From NCBI RefSeq assembly GCF_947492365.1, contig NZ_CANLMB010000002.1, positions 620,001-684,000 of the forward strand: a DNA stretch of 64,000 bases. Direction: 5' to 3'. Shown here in pieces: positions 33,975 through 43,420 of this stretch. The stretch comes from an uncultured Erythrobacter sp. (lineage in GTDB: Bacteria > Pseudomonadota > Alphaproteobacteria > Sphingomonadales > Sphingomonadaceae). The position numbers and the translations under genes are program-made. A model generated the notes under the pieces. The model saw only the letters and a program-made list of their open reading frames with translations. It was not told where the DNA came from and ran no database searches. Numbering within the stretch: the first letter of the stretch is position 1; every line of letters begins with the position of its first letter.

Positions 33975-35243
33975 ATGGGCGAAGCATATATCATCGACGC
34001 AGTGCGCACTCCGCGAGGGATCGGCAAACAGGGCAAGGGCGCTCTGGCCGAGCAGCACCCGCAGCATCTCGCCGCGACTGTTCTGAAGGCAATCGCTGAG
34101 CGCAACAGCCTCGACACCTCGACCGTTGACGATGTGATCTGGTCGGTATCGACGCAAGACGGCATGCAGGCGGGCGATATGGGCCGGATGGCTGCGCTCG
34201 ATGCGGGCTATGACGTCACCTCGTCGGGCACCACGCTCGACCGTTTCTGCGGCGGCGGGATCACTTCGGTGAACCTTGCGGCTGCGCAGGTGATGAGCGG
34301 CATGGAAGACTGCATCGTTGCAGGCGGGACCGAGATGATGAGCCTCACCGCCGCCATGTCGAAAGCCAAGATGCAGGCCGGGATCAAGCCGCCAATGATG
34401 GGCAGTTACAATGAGCGCCTGCAAGCCGTTCACCCGCAATCGCATCAGGGTGTCTGCGGCGATGCGATCGCCACAATCGAAGGCTTCACCCGCGAAGAAC
34501 TCGACGAGGTGGGCTACCGCTCGCAGCAGCGCGCTGCCGAAGCTATTGAAGCGGGGCGGTTCGCAAAATCGGTCATACCGGTGAAGCTGGATGACGGGAC
34601 CGTCGTGCTCGACCATGACGAATATCCCCGTCCGCAGACCACGCGTGAGGGGCTGGCGCAGCTTGAGCCGGCCTTTACCAAGATCGCTGACGTGCCGCTC
34701 GATGCGAATGGCACGACCTTCCGCGGGCTGGTCAATCAGAAATATCCCGATGTCGAAATCCAGCACTTCCACCATGCGGGCAACAGCTCGGGCGTGGTCG
34801 ATGGCGCGGCGGCTGTGCTCGTCTGCTCCAAGGAATATGCAAAGAAGCACGGTCTCAAGCCGCGCGCGCGGATCGTCCAGACGGCCAATATGGGCGATGA
34901 TCCCACTTTGATGCTCAACGCGCCTGTCCCCGCAGCGAAGAAGGTGCTCGAAAAAGCGGGCATGTCCATCGACGATATCGACCTGTTCGAGATCAACGAG
35001 GCGTTCGCTGTCGTCGCGGCCAAGTTTGTGCGCGACCTTGATCTCGATTGGGACAAGGTCAACGTCAATGGCGGCTCAATCGCGCTGGGCCACCCGATTG
35101 GGGCGACCGGATCGATCCTGATCGGCACGATCATCGACGAACTCGAACGCCGCGACCTCAAGACCGGCCTTGTCACCATGTGTGCAGCGGGCGGCATGGC
35201 TCCGGCGATCATTGTCGAGCGGGTGGACGATTTCGTTGACTGA
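33975..35243 (+). CDS. Acetyl-CoA C-acyltransferase (thiolase)
   Basis: Cleaves 3-ketoacyl-CoA with CoA to acetyl-CoA. The 422-residue protein has the nucleophile region TTLDRFCGGGITSVNLAA (Cys near 90), NSSGVVDGAAAVLVCS, FEINEAFAVVAAKFVRD, GGSIALGHPIGATGSI with the catalytic His, and the second Cys in MCAAGGMAPA. AGAGGA precedes ATG 33975. The first codons read GEAYIIDAVRTPRG, standard for the family. The next thiolase-like gene overlaps its stop, and the hydratase/dehydrogenase pair is divergent. Confidence 0.94.
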   Translation: MGEAYIIDAVRTPRGIGKQGKGALAEQHPQHLAATVLKAIAERNSLDTSTVDDVIWSVSTQDGMQAGDMGRMAALDAGYDVTSSGTTLDRFCGGGITSVNLAAAQVMSGMEDCIVAGGTEMMSLTAAMSKAKMQAGIKPPMMGSYNERLQAVHPQSHQGVCGDAIATIEGFTREELDEVGYRSQQRAAEAIEAGRFAKSVIPVKLDDGTVVLDHDEYPRPQTTREGLAQLEPAFTKIADVPLDANGTTFRGLVNQKYPDVEIQHFHHAGNSSGVVDGAAAVLVCSKEYAKKHGLKPRARIVQTANMGDDPTLMLNAPVPAAKKVLEKAGMSIDDIDLFEINEAFAVVAAKFVRDLDLDWDKVNVNGGSIALGHPIGATGSILIGTIIDELERRDLKTGLVTMCAAGGMAPAIIVERVDDFVD

Positions 35244-36780
35244 AATCGCAGATAACACTCCGGTTATCATCGGGGTTGGCCAATATTCGGAACGCGTGGG
35301 TGAGCCGGATTATGAGGCGCTCTCCTATATGGATCTGGGCGGGCGGGCGCTGGCAGCTGCGCTCGCCGATACCGGTGCGAATGCTCCGGTTGCGCCTGCA
35401 ATCGACACGCTCGCGGCAATTCGCGCGTTTGAAAATTCGCGCCCCGACCGCGAGCCGCCCTTTGGCGGGTCGAACAATGTGCCGCGCAGCTTTGCCAAGC
35501 GCGTTGGTGCCGATCCAGCGCGGGCGATCCTCTCGACCACCGGCGGGCAGTACAATCAGAAGCTGGTGGGCGAGTTCGCCGCTGATATCGCGGCAGGGCG
35601 CAACCAATGCGCCGCCATAGTCGGGTCGGAAGCGATCTCCACTGTGCTTGCGCTGTCAGCCAAAGGCGAGAAGCCCGACTGGTCAGAAGAGGTCGAGGGC
35701 AGCTTAGAAGATCGCGGCTTTGGCCTCGACGGGATGCTCGAACCAGCTTTGTTTGCGCACGGCGCGACCGGGGCGATCCCGCTTTACGCGATTGCCGAAA
35801 ATGCCCGCCGGGCAAAGCTGGGCAAGGGACTGGATGAGTATCGCCGCGACATTGGCGAACTGTTTGAACCCTTTACAAAGGTCGCTGCGAGCAACCCCCA
35901 TGCCGCCGCCCCAAAACATCGCAGCGCCGGGGAACTCGCGACAATCACTGAGCGCAACCGCGTGGTCGCCGAACCCTATGCCCGCATGACAGTCGCGCGC
36001 GATCAGGTGAACCAGGCCGCCGCAATCCTGATTGCCAGCGCAGGGAAGGCGCGCGAACTGGGTGTTCCGCAAGACAAGTGGGTGCATATCCACGGCGTCA
36101 CCTCGGCAACCGAGCTGGAACTGTCCGAGCGTCCCGATCTTGCCGCCAACCCTGCCTCCATCGCCTCGGTCGAGCGCGCGCTGGAGCTTGCGGGGAAAGG
36201 CATGGACGACATGCATTTCCTCGATTTCTATTCGTGCTTTGCGATCCCCGTCTTCTGCCAGTGCGACCATTTCGGGCTTTCGGTGGATGATCCGCGCGGG
36301 CTGACGCTGACCGGCGGACTGCCTTTCTTTGGCGGGGCGGGGAACAATTACTCCGCCCATGCGATCTGCGAAGCGGTTGAACGGGTCCGCGCGAGCGCGG
36401 ACAGCTATGCCTTGGTCGGAGCGAATGGCGGGTGGATGAGCAAATATGCGACCGGCATCTATTCAGCCGATCCGGCAGATTGGAGCGGGGAGGGGCGCGT
36501 GGTCGAAATTTCCAAAGCCACCAATGGCGTGAAGCGCTCGGATCAGCCTTTCCAGAATGCCACGGTCGAAAGCTACACCATCAATCACGGCAGGGCGGGC
36601 AGTGACGCGGTGTTTATCGGCCGTAACGAGGCTGGCGAGCGGGTGGTCGGCAATGCGGACCTTTCGCATGAACCAACGCGGGCGCTGTTCGAGGGCGGAG
36701 AGCCTTTCGGGGCCAAGCTGAACGTGAACCGCGCCGAAAATGGCCGCAATATCGGACGCGTGGCAGGCAAACCGACTTAG
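35236..36780 (+). CDS. Thiolase-like acetyl-CoA acetyltransferase family protein
   Basis: I start at TTG 35236, inside the last codons of the preceding thiolase gene; no ATG fits before the conserved IIGVGQYSERVGEP. The 514-residue product resembles the SCP-x/lipid-transfer thiolase-like group: LDGMLEPALFAHG, DFYSCFAIPVFCQCDHFGL, GLTLTGGLPFFGGAGNNYSAH and ALVGANGGWMSKYATGIYS. A Cys sits in FYSCF, but the classical FCGGG nucleophile loop is absent (STTGGQYNQ instead), so it may be a non-canonical or substrate-specific partner of the thiolase. Its stop overlaps the convergent CMD gene by four bases. Confidence 0.8.
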   Translation: MTEIADNTPVIIGVGQYSERVGEPDYEALSYMDLGGRALAAALADTGANAPVAPAIDTLAAIRAFENSRPDREPPFGGSNNVPRSFAKRVGADPARAILSTTGGQYNQKLVGEFAADIAAGRNQCAAIVGSEAISTVLALSAKGEKPDWSEEVEGSLEDRGFGLDGMLEPALFAHGATGAIPLYAIAENARRAKLGKGLDEYRRDIGELFEPFTKVAASNPHAAAPKHRSAGELATITERNRVVAEPYARMTVARDQVNQAAAILIASAGKARELGVPQDKWVHIHGVTSATELELSERPDLAANPASIASVERALELAGKGMDDMHFLDFYSCFAIPVFCQCDHFGLSVDDPRGLTLTGGLPFFGGAGNNYSAHAICEAVERVRASADSYALVGANGGWMSKYATGIYSADPADWSGEGRVVEISKATNGVKRSDQPFQNATVESYTINHGRAGSDAVFIGRNEAGERVVGNADLSHEPTRALFEGGEPFGAKLNVNRAENGRNIGRVAGKPT

Positions 36781-37394
36781 ATAGTGTTCGAACCGCCTTC
36801 GGGCGCGGGCACTTCGACCACCGGATCAGCGCGATCATCGAATTCGAGCCGCAATGCGCGCGCCATCACCGCATGCATGAAATAGGTGCAGGTGATGTAG
36901 GTAAACTCGAGGATCTCCTCATCGGAGAAATGCGCCTTCAACTCGCCAAACAGCGCATCGGGCACGCGGCCATTGTGGCGCACGAGCCGGTCCGCATAGG
37001 CAAGCGCCGCCCGCTCGCGCGGATCGAAGCAGGCCGCGGTCTGCCAGACGGGCAGCGCGGTGATCTTCTCCTGCGAAACGCCCAGTCCGCGCAGGCTCTT
37101 GCAGTGTTGCGAGAAGACGAACTGGCTGCCGGTCGCCCAGCCTGCCCATGTCTGGCCCAGCTCGCGGATCACCGGATCGATCTTGCGCTCCGGACTGCGG
37201 TAATAGGCAAAGGTGCGCGCGGCGTCTTTGAGCGTGTCGGGCGAATTGGCAAAGACCGTCCACCAATCGCCCGGCGTGCCGGTTGCGGTGCCGGGTTCTG
37301 CGACCGGATCGCGCTCGCCGAACATCATGGTGTAGAGCGGCTGTGCGACATCGGGATCGGCTTCGGATTTGGGCAGTTGTTTGAGGCGGGGCAT
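36777..37394 (-). CDS. Carboxymuconolactone decarboxylase family protein
   Basis: AhpD/CMD-fold, all-helical protein of 205 residues. Start ATG 37394 (MPRLKQLPKSEAD) lies one base after the VOC gene stop; the frame upstream runs through that gene only as a shadow. Visible are RELGQTWAGWATGSQFVFSQHCKSLRGLGVS, here split at about 92-122, and a His in QHCKS. The usual AhpD CxxC pair is not present; a single Cys next to His remains, so peroxidase activity is doubtful. It is coupled to the VOC gene, suggesting a shared ring-cleavage or detoxification task. Confidence 0.8.
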   Translation of the reverse strand: MPRLKQLPKSEADPDVAQPLYTMMFGERDPVAEPGTATGTPGDWWTVFANSPDTLKDAARTFAYYRSPERKIDPVIRELGQTWAGWATGSQFVFSQHCKSLRGLGVSQEKITALPVWQTAACFDPRERAALAYADRLVRHNGRVPDALFGELKAHFSDEEILEFTYITCTYFMHAVMARALRLEFDDRADPVVEVPAPEGGSNTI

Positions 37395-37395
37395 G

Positions 37396-37920
37396 TCAGT
37401 TTGCCTCCGCGCTGGCCGGGGCGTGTGCGACATCCTCGGGACCGAACGCTTTGGTCGTTGCGGCGAATTCGAGCATGATGCCGTTGGGGTCGGTGAAATA
37501 GACCGAGCGCACGAACACGCCTTCATGCTTTTCGCGGGCAATGCCGGCGCGGCTGTCATCGTGGTTCACAACCGCGTGGGTGTGCTCGACGCCTGCTTCC
37601 TCAAGCCGGTCGAGCGCGGCTTCGAGTTCGGATTCCTCCATGTTGAAGGCGAGGTGGTTCATCGATCCGATGGCTGTTTTGGCGTCGAGCGGGAATTTCC
37701 TGACCGAGGCCACTCCGGGGGCGGCTGGCGGGCCGTCCTTCCACCAGAAGAACGCCACCGCATTGCCGCCGCCGCAATCGAAGAAGAAATGCTGCCCGCC
37801 GCCCGGCAGTTCGACCGTCTTGAACAGGGGCATGTTGAGGATGCCGGTGTAGAACTCCACCGTCTCCTTCATGTCGCGGCAGACGAGCGCGATGTGGTTG
37901 ATGCCCTGGGTGCGGATCAT
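37396..37920 (-). CDS. VOC family protein (glyoxalase/dioxygenase fold)
   Basis: The start is ATG 37920 (MIRTQGINHIALVC) with AAGGAGAG upstream. A far longer open frame continues to 39534 but is antisense to the hppD and VOC genes and is rejected. The 174-residue product has paired beta-alpha-beta modules with likely metal ligands in NHIAL (His), GSMNHLAFN (His) and PNGIMLEF (Glu). It resembles biphenyl-diol dioxygenase or glyoxalase-like proteins without a clear substrate. It is followed by the CMD gene and divergent from hppD. Confidence 0.82.
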   Translation of the reverse strand: MIRTQGINHIALVCRDMKETVEFYTGILNMPLFKTVELPGGGQHFFFDCGGGNAVAFFWWKDGPPAAPGVASVRKFPLDAKTAIGSMNHLAFNMEESELEAALDRLEEAGVEHTHAVVNHDDSRAGIAREKHEGVFVRSVYFTDPNGIMLEFAATTKAFGPEDVAHAPASAEAN

Positions 37921-38094
37921 GGCTCTCTCCTTGTGTGCGCAAGAGTGCACTTTGCGCGGCGGCTTTTCAATTGGCGATGCTGCGCGAGAGGCTTTGACAA
38001 AAGTGGACGGCTCGCGTAGATAGTTACAAACGTAACTAAATTCGCACATGTCGGGGGCCGCCTCCGAATGTGTTTCATCAACAAGAGGCAATCC

Positions 38095-39216
38095 ATGACC
38101 ATCCACCCCGGCGACCTTTTCGAAAACCCAGCAGGCCTCGACGGATTTGAATTCGTCGAATTCTGCGCTCCTGAAAAGGGTGTGCTTGAACCGGTTTTCG
38201 AAGCGATGGGCTTCACGCTGGTTGCCAAGCACCGTTCGAAAGACGTGCATCTGTGGCGCCAGGGCGGGATCAACCTGATCGCCAATTACGAACCGAAAAG
38301 CGCCGCTTGGTACTTTGCGCGCGAGCATGGCCCGAGCGCCTGCGGCATGGCCTTCCGCGTCCGTGACGCCGCCAAGGCCTATGAGCACCTGATCGAAGCG
38401 GGTGCAGAACCGGTCGCCAATGAGCCAGGGCCGATGGAACTGCGCATCCCCGCGATCCGCGGCATTGGCGGCGCAATCATCTATCTGGTTGACCGTTACT
38501 CCGATCAGGCTGGCGACGGTCTGTCGATCTACGACATCGATTTCGAGTATCTCCCCGGCGTCGACAGGCACCCTGAGGGCTGCGGCTTTCAGCTGATCGA
38601 TCACCTCACTCACAATGTCTATGGCGGGCGCATGGCCTATTGGGCCGACTTCTATGAGAAGCTCTTCAACTTTCAGGAAATCCGCTATTTCGACATCAAG
38701 GGCGAGTATACCGGCCTCACTTCCAAGGCGCTGACCGCGCCCGACGGCAAAATCCGCATTCCGCTCAACGAAGAGGGCGAGAACGGCAAGGGCCAGATCG
38801 AGGAATATCTGCGCGAATATAACGGCGAAGGCATTCAGCACATCGCATTGATCTGTGATGATATCGTCGCAGCTTGGGACAAGCTCAAGGCGCTCGACGT
38901 GCCGTTCATGACCGCGCCTCCTGAAACCTATTATGAAATGCTGTCGGAGCGCTTGCCCGGCCATGGCCGCGATGAGGCAGCGTTGAAATCGCGCGGAATT
39001 CTGCTCGATGGAACGACCGAAGGCGGTAGCCCGCGCCTGCTGCTTCAGATCTTTGCAGAACCGCGCATCGGCCCTGTTTTCTTCGAGTTCATCCAGCGCG
39101 TTGGCGACTACAAAGACGGCTTTGGCGAAGGCAATTTCAAGGCGCTTTTCGAAAGCATCGAGCGTGACCAGATCGCGCGCGGCGTGCTCGACGTGGAAGC
39201 GGAGCCTGCGCAATGA
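38095..39216 (+). CDS. hppD: 4-Hydroxyphenylpyruvate dioxygenase
   Basis: Iron(II) enzyme that makes homogentisate from 4-hydroxyphenylpyruvate in tyrosine catabolism. Start ATG 38095 ([14 protein letters not shown]) with AAGAGG upstream. The 373-residue product has [13 protein letters not shown] at the N-terminus, [16 protein letters not shown] with the first iron His (about 165), [13 protein letters not shown] with the second His (about 245), and [13 protein letters not shown] with the iron Glu (about 328). All three ligands are present. The next gene overlaps its stop by four bases. Homogentisate dioxygenase and later steps are not in the window. Confidence 0.95.
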   Translation: MTIHPGDLFENPAGLDGFEFVEFCAPEKGVLEPVFEAMGFTLVAKHRSKDVHLWRQGGINLIANYEPKSAAWYFAREHGPSACGMAFRVRDAAKAYEHLIEAGAEPVANEPGPMELRIPAIRGIGGAIIYLVDRYSDQAGDGLSIYDIDFEYLPGVDRHPEGCGFQLIDHLTHNVYGGRMAYWADFYEKLFNFQEIRYFDIKGEYTGLTSKALTAPDGKIRIPLNEEGENGKGQIEEYLREYNGEGIQHIALICDDIVAAWDKLKALDVPFMTAPPETYYEMLSERLPGHGRDEAALKSRGILLDGTTEGGSPRLLLQIFAEPRIGPVFFEFIQRVGDYKDGFGEGNFKALFESIERDQIARGVLDVEAEPAQ

Positions 39217-39785
39217 CCCCCACGACAACCAGCGCACCCAATCTCGCAGGGGTCCACCACGCCGCCTATCGCTGCAAAGACGCGAAGGAGACGGTCGAGT
39301 GGTACGCCAATGTGCTCGGCATGGAATACACAACTGCCTTTGCTGAGGATCATGTTCCCTCAACGGGCGAATATGATCCCTACATGCACGTCTTCCTTGA
39401 TGCGGGGAACGGCAACATCCTCGCCTTTTTCGAGCTGCCGAACCAACCCGATATGGGCCGTGACGAAAACACGCCGCAATGGGTCCAGCACCTGGCCTTC
39501 CGCGTGCCGGACGAGGCCGCGCTGCTGGCTGCAAAGGACCACATTACCGGCCTCGGCATCGACGTGCTTGGCCCCACGCATCACGGCATTTTCAAATCGA
39601 TCTATTTCTTCGATCCCAATGGTCACCGCGTTGAACTCGCGGCGGATATCGGGACAGAAGAGCAATATGCCGAGTTGAAACGCGTAGCGCCAATGATGCT
39701 CGACGACTGGAGCAAGACCAAGACCGCACCGCGCCATGCCGATTGGCTGCACGAGATTGCGCGAGCCGAACACGGCAACGGCTAG
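39213..39785 (+). CDS. VOC family protein coupled to hppD
   Basis: The 190-residue product starts in the ATGA overlap with hppD and has two VOC modules: [22 protein letters not shown] with a likely His ligand (about 11-32), [16 protein letters not shown] (second His), and [18 protein letters not shown] (Glu). This resembles extradiol-dioxygenase or glyoxalase-like enzymes. Translational coupling with hppD suggests a role in tyrosine or homogentisate metabolism, perhaps on a side product; this is inference. It differs clearly from the other VOC gene at 37.4-37.9 kb. Confidence 0.82.
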   Translation: MTPTTTSAPNLAGVHHAAYRCKDAKETVEWYANVLGMEYTTAFAEDHVPSTGEYDPYMHVFLDAGNGNILAFFELPNQPDMGRDENTPQWVQHLAFRVPDEAALLAAKDHITGLGIDVLGPTHHGIFKSIYFFDPNGHRVELAADIGTEEQYAELKRVAPMMLDDWSKTKTAPRHADWLHEIARAEHGNG

Positions 39786-39804
39786 CGAATTCAACACGAC
39801 AAAG

Positions 39805-39842
39805 AAAAGGGGCGCGAAGGTGAAAACCTTCGCGCCCCTTTT
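39805..39842. terminator. Bidirectional terminator
   Basis: A perfect 13-bp stem (39809-39821 with 39826-39838) around a GAAA tetraloop, with AAAA before and TTTT after, between the convergent VOC and TonB receptor genes. Confidence 0.95.
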
Positions 39843-39864
39843 CGCGTTTGGCTGTGAGCCGTCC

Positions 39865-42800
39865 TTACATGGTGAGCGTTGCACCAAGGAAGAACAGCGT
39901 GCCAACCGGGCTAACCGGATAGGCTTGCTCGGTCACGAACGGCTTACGGTTGAAGACGTTGTTCACCCCGCCATACAGATCGATGTTGTCAGTCGCTTCA
40001 AAGCTGAACGTGATGTCGTGGATGAAGACATCGCTGGCGATACCGTTGGCGAAGGAATAGGTGTCCGCGCCAGTATTGCCGACCGTCTCGATCTCAACAG
40101 CACGCAGGCCCATCTCGTCGAGATAAGTAGTGCCCCAGGTCAGGCTGAAGCTCTGATACTCCGCCGTGAGCGAAGCACGACCAGCCCATTCGGGACGCTG
40201 CAATTCGCCAAGCTCGGGATCAACCAGCGTTGGATCAGCCGGATCGAAGAAGTTGTTGAGCTTGTCGACCCAGGTGCCGCTTGCATTGAAGGTGAAGTCC
40301 AGCGGACCTGCGCCAAAGCGATACTGCATCGAAGCTTCGACACCGGCAGTTTCCTGACGCGCGAAGTTCAATGAGCTCTGACGCAGGAAGGTGAAGCCGC
40401 CATTGGCACCGCGATCAACCAGCGTACAGAACGCGTTGTCGATCGTCGCAGAATCGACGCAATTGTCGACGATATCCTGAGCGCTAACCGCGTTGATCGC
40501 GTCTTCAATCTCGATGTTGTAATAATCAATACTGAAGACGAAGCCGGGAAGGAAACGCGGTGTGATCTGAGCGCCGACTGTCCATGTAGTGGCAGTTTCT
40601 TCTTGAAGATCAGGGTTGCCGCTGATCGAACCGGAGAAACGAGCCGTCAAAGGATCAACATAGGAATACGTTCCAGTACCGAGCGTCGGATCAAAGCCAA
40701 GGTCCGCGAACAAAGCCTCGCAGTTCGCCTGACGCAAAGCCGGATCGGCACCCGAAACGAGGTTACCCGCATCGCACGGATCGACCGGACGGAAGAACGC
40801 ACCCTGAGCCGGGTTGAACAGCTCATTGATGTTCGGTGCACGCACCGCCTGTGCATAGGTGCCGCGGAATAGAATGTCCTCGCTCGGCGCCCAAAGACCA
40901 CTGACATTCCAGGTGAAGGTGTCACCTACCGTCGAGTAGCTCGAGAGGCGCGCTGCGCCGCTCAGTTCAAGCGTTTCGGCAAAAGGAACACCGGAAAGGA
41001 TCGGCAGACGAACCTCGGTAAAAATGTCATAGACATTGAAATCGCCGCCGGCATTGTTGATCACCGAAGCCGGATCGAAAACCAGCGAATTCTGAGCAAA
41101 GCCGAGATTTCGGAGCAGGTCGCCTTGATTCGCGTCCGGCGTGGTCACCGGAATGACACCAAGCACCAACGGATCGAATACCGATTCCGAACGCTCCTCG
41201 CGGTATTCCATACCGAATGCGAAACCAACCGGACCACCGGGCAGTTCGAAGAAGGCGCCGGTGTCACCGGTAAAGAATGCGCTGAAGACCAGCTGTTCAA
41301 GCTGGAATTCATTCACAACCGTGGTCGTGATGAAGTCGATCGCATCCTGACTGATCGCACCGACACCGCCAAGCACGTTGGCAGGACGGCATGAACCGTC
41401 ACCTGGGTTAAAGGTGAAGAAGCCAGGATCGCCTGCAGGAATACCGAACGGCGTGGTGGCAGGCGCAGTTGGGTCGATATCCGAACGACAGATCGGATTG
41501 CCAGCTGCATCGCTGGTTACGTCGATCGCCGCGAAGAAACGGTCCATGATAACCCGGTTGGCGTCATTCACAGTCTGTGTTGAGCGACCATAATTGGCCG
41601 AAACCTCGTAGGAGAAATGATCCGAGGTTTCTCCGCGCACACCGCCAACGAAGCGATAGGTTTCGAACTCGTTGCGATTGCGGTTTGGACCGAGGTCCGC
41701 CGGGTCGCGCGTGAGGTAGAAGCCTTCATCAGTGCCGTTGCCGAAAAACAGCGGCGCGACATATTGCTGCAGATCCGGCGTGATAAACGGATTGTCCGCA
41801 CGGATGGTCAGAAGATCGTAGAAGGTGTTCGGCTGTGCCTGGAATTCGGCATAGCTCGATACATATTTGCCTTCAGCAAAGATCGTCGCAGCAGGCGAAA
41901 TCTCATAGGTCAGCATTGCGTTGACCGACCAACGCTCGGTCTCCGGGATCAGCGAGTTCACATCGAAGTTGTTCTGGATGCCGTCACCGCCGAACTGATT
42001 GAACAGGCCGGTGATCTGACCATCCTGATAGACGCTCAGCGTACCATCGGGATTGATGACTGCACAACCGCCGGCAAGGCCGAATGCGCCGGCATTGAAG
42101 GTGCTGTTGAAGCCGACCGCCGATTCAAGGCAATCGGGTGTGCCATTGCCATTGATATCTGGACCATCGCTCAACCCGATATCACCCGGTGCGACAATAC
42201 CGCCAGCCGAAGACAGCGAGAAACGCGGATCGCCTGCGATAAAGCGGCGAGGGGCGTTGAGCGAGCGGTTGATTAAAGCCTGCTCAGCCGCTGTCGGGGT
42301 GAAGCCGCTCGTATCGGTAGGGATCAGCCCGCCCAGTACGGCGCCATTGGCGATGAAGTTCGGGGTATCGGTTGCATTGAGCTCACCGGTCTGGAGACGA
42401 AGCGCGGGGTTTGCCGCATCGTCGAAGATGCCGTTATTGCGAGAGAAGGAGCGCTCGCCGAACTGCAGTTCGTCATTGCGTGCATATTCGCCGGTAACAA
42501 CAAAGTTACCGCGGCCATCGGCGAAGTTCGTGCCCCAGGTCAGATCGCCATTGATGCGCCATGCATCGCCTTCCGACGAGATGCCCGACTGGACGTTGGC
42601 CTGAAGGCCTTCGAAATCGTCCTTGAGCACGAAGTTGACCACGCCGGTAACAGCGTCGGAACCATAAAGCGCTGAAGCACCGCCGGTCAAAGTCTCAACC
42701 CGTTCGATCAGCGCGGTCGGGATCGAGTTGATGTCAACCGCTTGTTGTCCAGCGATACCCGAAACGTGGCGACGACCATTGACGAGAACCAGTGTCCTGT

Positions 42801-43158
42801 TTTCGCCCAAGCCGCGCAGATTAAGCACAGACTGTCCGACTTGAACATTGCCTGAGAAGACGCCGTCGATGGACCCTTCCGAAGTGGTAGAGGTCGACAG
42901 TGCGGGAACATCGCGCAAGACATCGACGACATCGCTACCGCCGGTTTGCGTGAGTGCTTCGGCATCGAGCGAGATAACCGGAGCGGGCGCACCGATATTG
43001 GGGTCACGCGAGATGCGCGAGCCGATAACGACGATGCGTTGTTCCTCTTCGGCTTCGGGCGCGTCCGCGTCAGTGTTATCTTGCGCCTGAGCTGCGAATG
43101 GCATCGCGCTGGCGGCGGCAAGGAGGATGGCCTGGGCCGAAAGTTTGAAAGGTCTCAT
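39865..43158 (-). CDS. Very large TonB-dependent receptor
   Basis: A 1097-residue outer-membrane receptor. It has a signal peptide (to AAQAQ, about 26), a TonB box RIVVIGSRISRD (about 41-52), a plug with LRGLGENRTLVLVNGRRHV and TLTGGASALYGSDAVTGVVNFV, and a barrel with very long loops ending in a hydrophobic strand (LFFLGATLTM). The NGRRHV/GGASALYG plug is typical of the large sphingomonad receptors often tied to peptide or glycan uptake. The M14 peptidase gene is divergent from it across 262 bases, a pairing that suggests peptide import. Confidence 0.94.
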   Translation of the reverse strand: MRPFKLSAQAILLAAASAMPFAAQAQDNTDADAPEAEEEQRIVVIGSRISRDPNIGAPAPVISLDAEALTQTGGSDVVDVLRDVPALSTSTTSEGSIDGVFSGNVQVGQSVLNLRGLGENRTLVLVNGRRHVSGIAGQQAVDINSIPTALIERVETLTGGASALYGSDAVTGVVNFVLKDDFEGLQANVQSGISSEGDAWRINGDLTWGTNFADGRGNFVVTGEYARNDELQFGERSFSRNNGIFDDAANPALRLQTGELNATDTPNFIANGAVLGGLIPTDTSGFTPTAAEQALINRSLNAPRRFIAGDPRFSLSSAGGIVAPGDIGLSDGPDINGNGTPDCLESAVGFNSTFNAGAFGLAGGCAVINPDGTLSVYQDGQITGLFNQFGGDGIQNNFDVNSLIPETERWSVNAMLTYEISPAATIFAEGKYVSSYAEFQAQPNTFYDLLTIRADNPFITPDLQQYVAPLFFGNGTDEGFYLTRDPADLGPNRNRNEFETYRFVGGVRGETSDHFSYEVSANYGRSTQTVNDANRVIMDRFFAAIDVTSDAAGNPICRSDIDPTAPATTPFGIPAGDPGFFTFNPGDGSCRPANVLGGVGAISQDAIDFITTTVVNEFQLEQLVFSAFFTGDTGAFFELPGGPVGFAFGMEYREERSESVFDPLVLGVIPVTTPDANQGDLLRNLGFAQNSLVFDPASVINNAGGDFNVYDIFTEVRLPILSGVPFAETLELSGAARLSSYSTVGDTFTWNVSGLWAPSEDILFRGTYAQAVRAPNINELFNPAQGAFFRPVDPCDAGNLVSGADPALRQANCEALFADLGFDPTLGTGTYSYVDPLTARFSGSISGNPDLQEETATTWTVGAQITPRFLPGFVFSIDYYNIEIEDAINAVSAQDIVDNCVDSATIDNAFCTLVDRGANGGFTFLRQSSLNFARQETAGVEASMQYRFGAGPLDFTFNASGTWVDKLNNFFDPADPTLVDPELGELQRPEWAGRASLTAEYQSFSLTWGTTYLDEMGLRAVEIETVGNTGADTYSFANGIASDVFIHDITFSFEATDNIDLYGGVNNVFNRKPFVTEQAYPVSPVGTLFFLGATLTM

Positions 43159-43420
43159 GGAGGGTTCCCGTTCAGTGATTAAGACTGTTGCAGCGCAAAA
43201 TGATCTCGACAGGGTGCAAAAGTGTCAAGTTGATTTCAGTCGAATCTATCGATTGTGCCCCCAGCGTTGCAATTTTGTTGCGCTCGGCTTTGGGATATGA
43301 CGCGTTAACTGGCTAGGTCTGCGCTTACTCGATGAACTTCGCATATGGCTTGACCAGCGCCTGCGATTGCCGGACACCAACGTCTTACACCAATTTGGTA
43401 GCAGCACATCGGGGAAAGAC

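Noticed and set aside
37922-39534. Extension of the VOC reading frame to a 712-codon minus-strand frame
   Set aside because: It runs antisense to hppD and the coupled VOC gene, has no family-like sequence, and a good ribosome site precedes ATG 37920.
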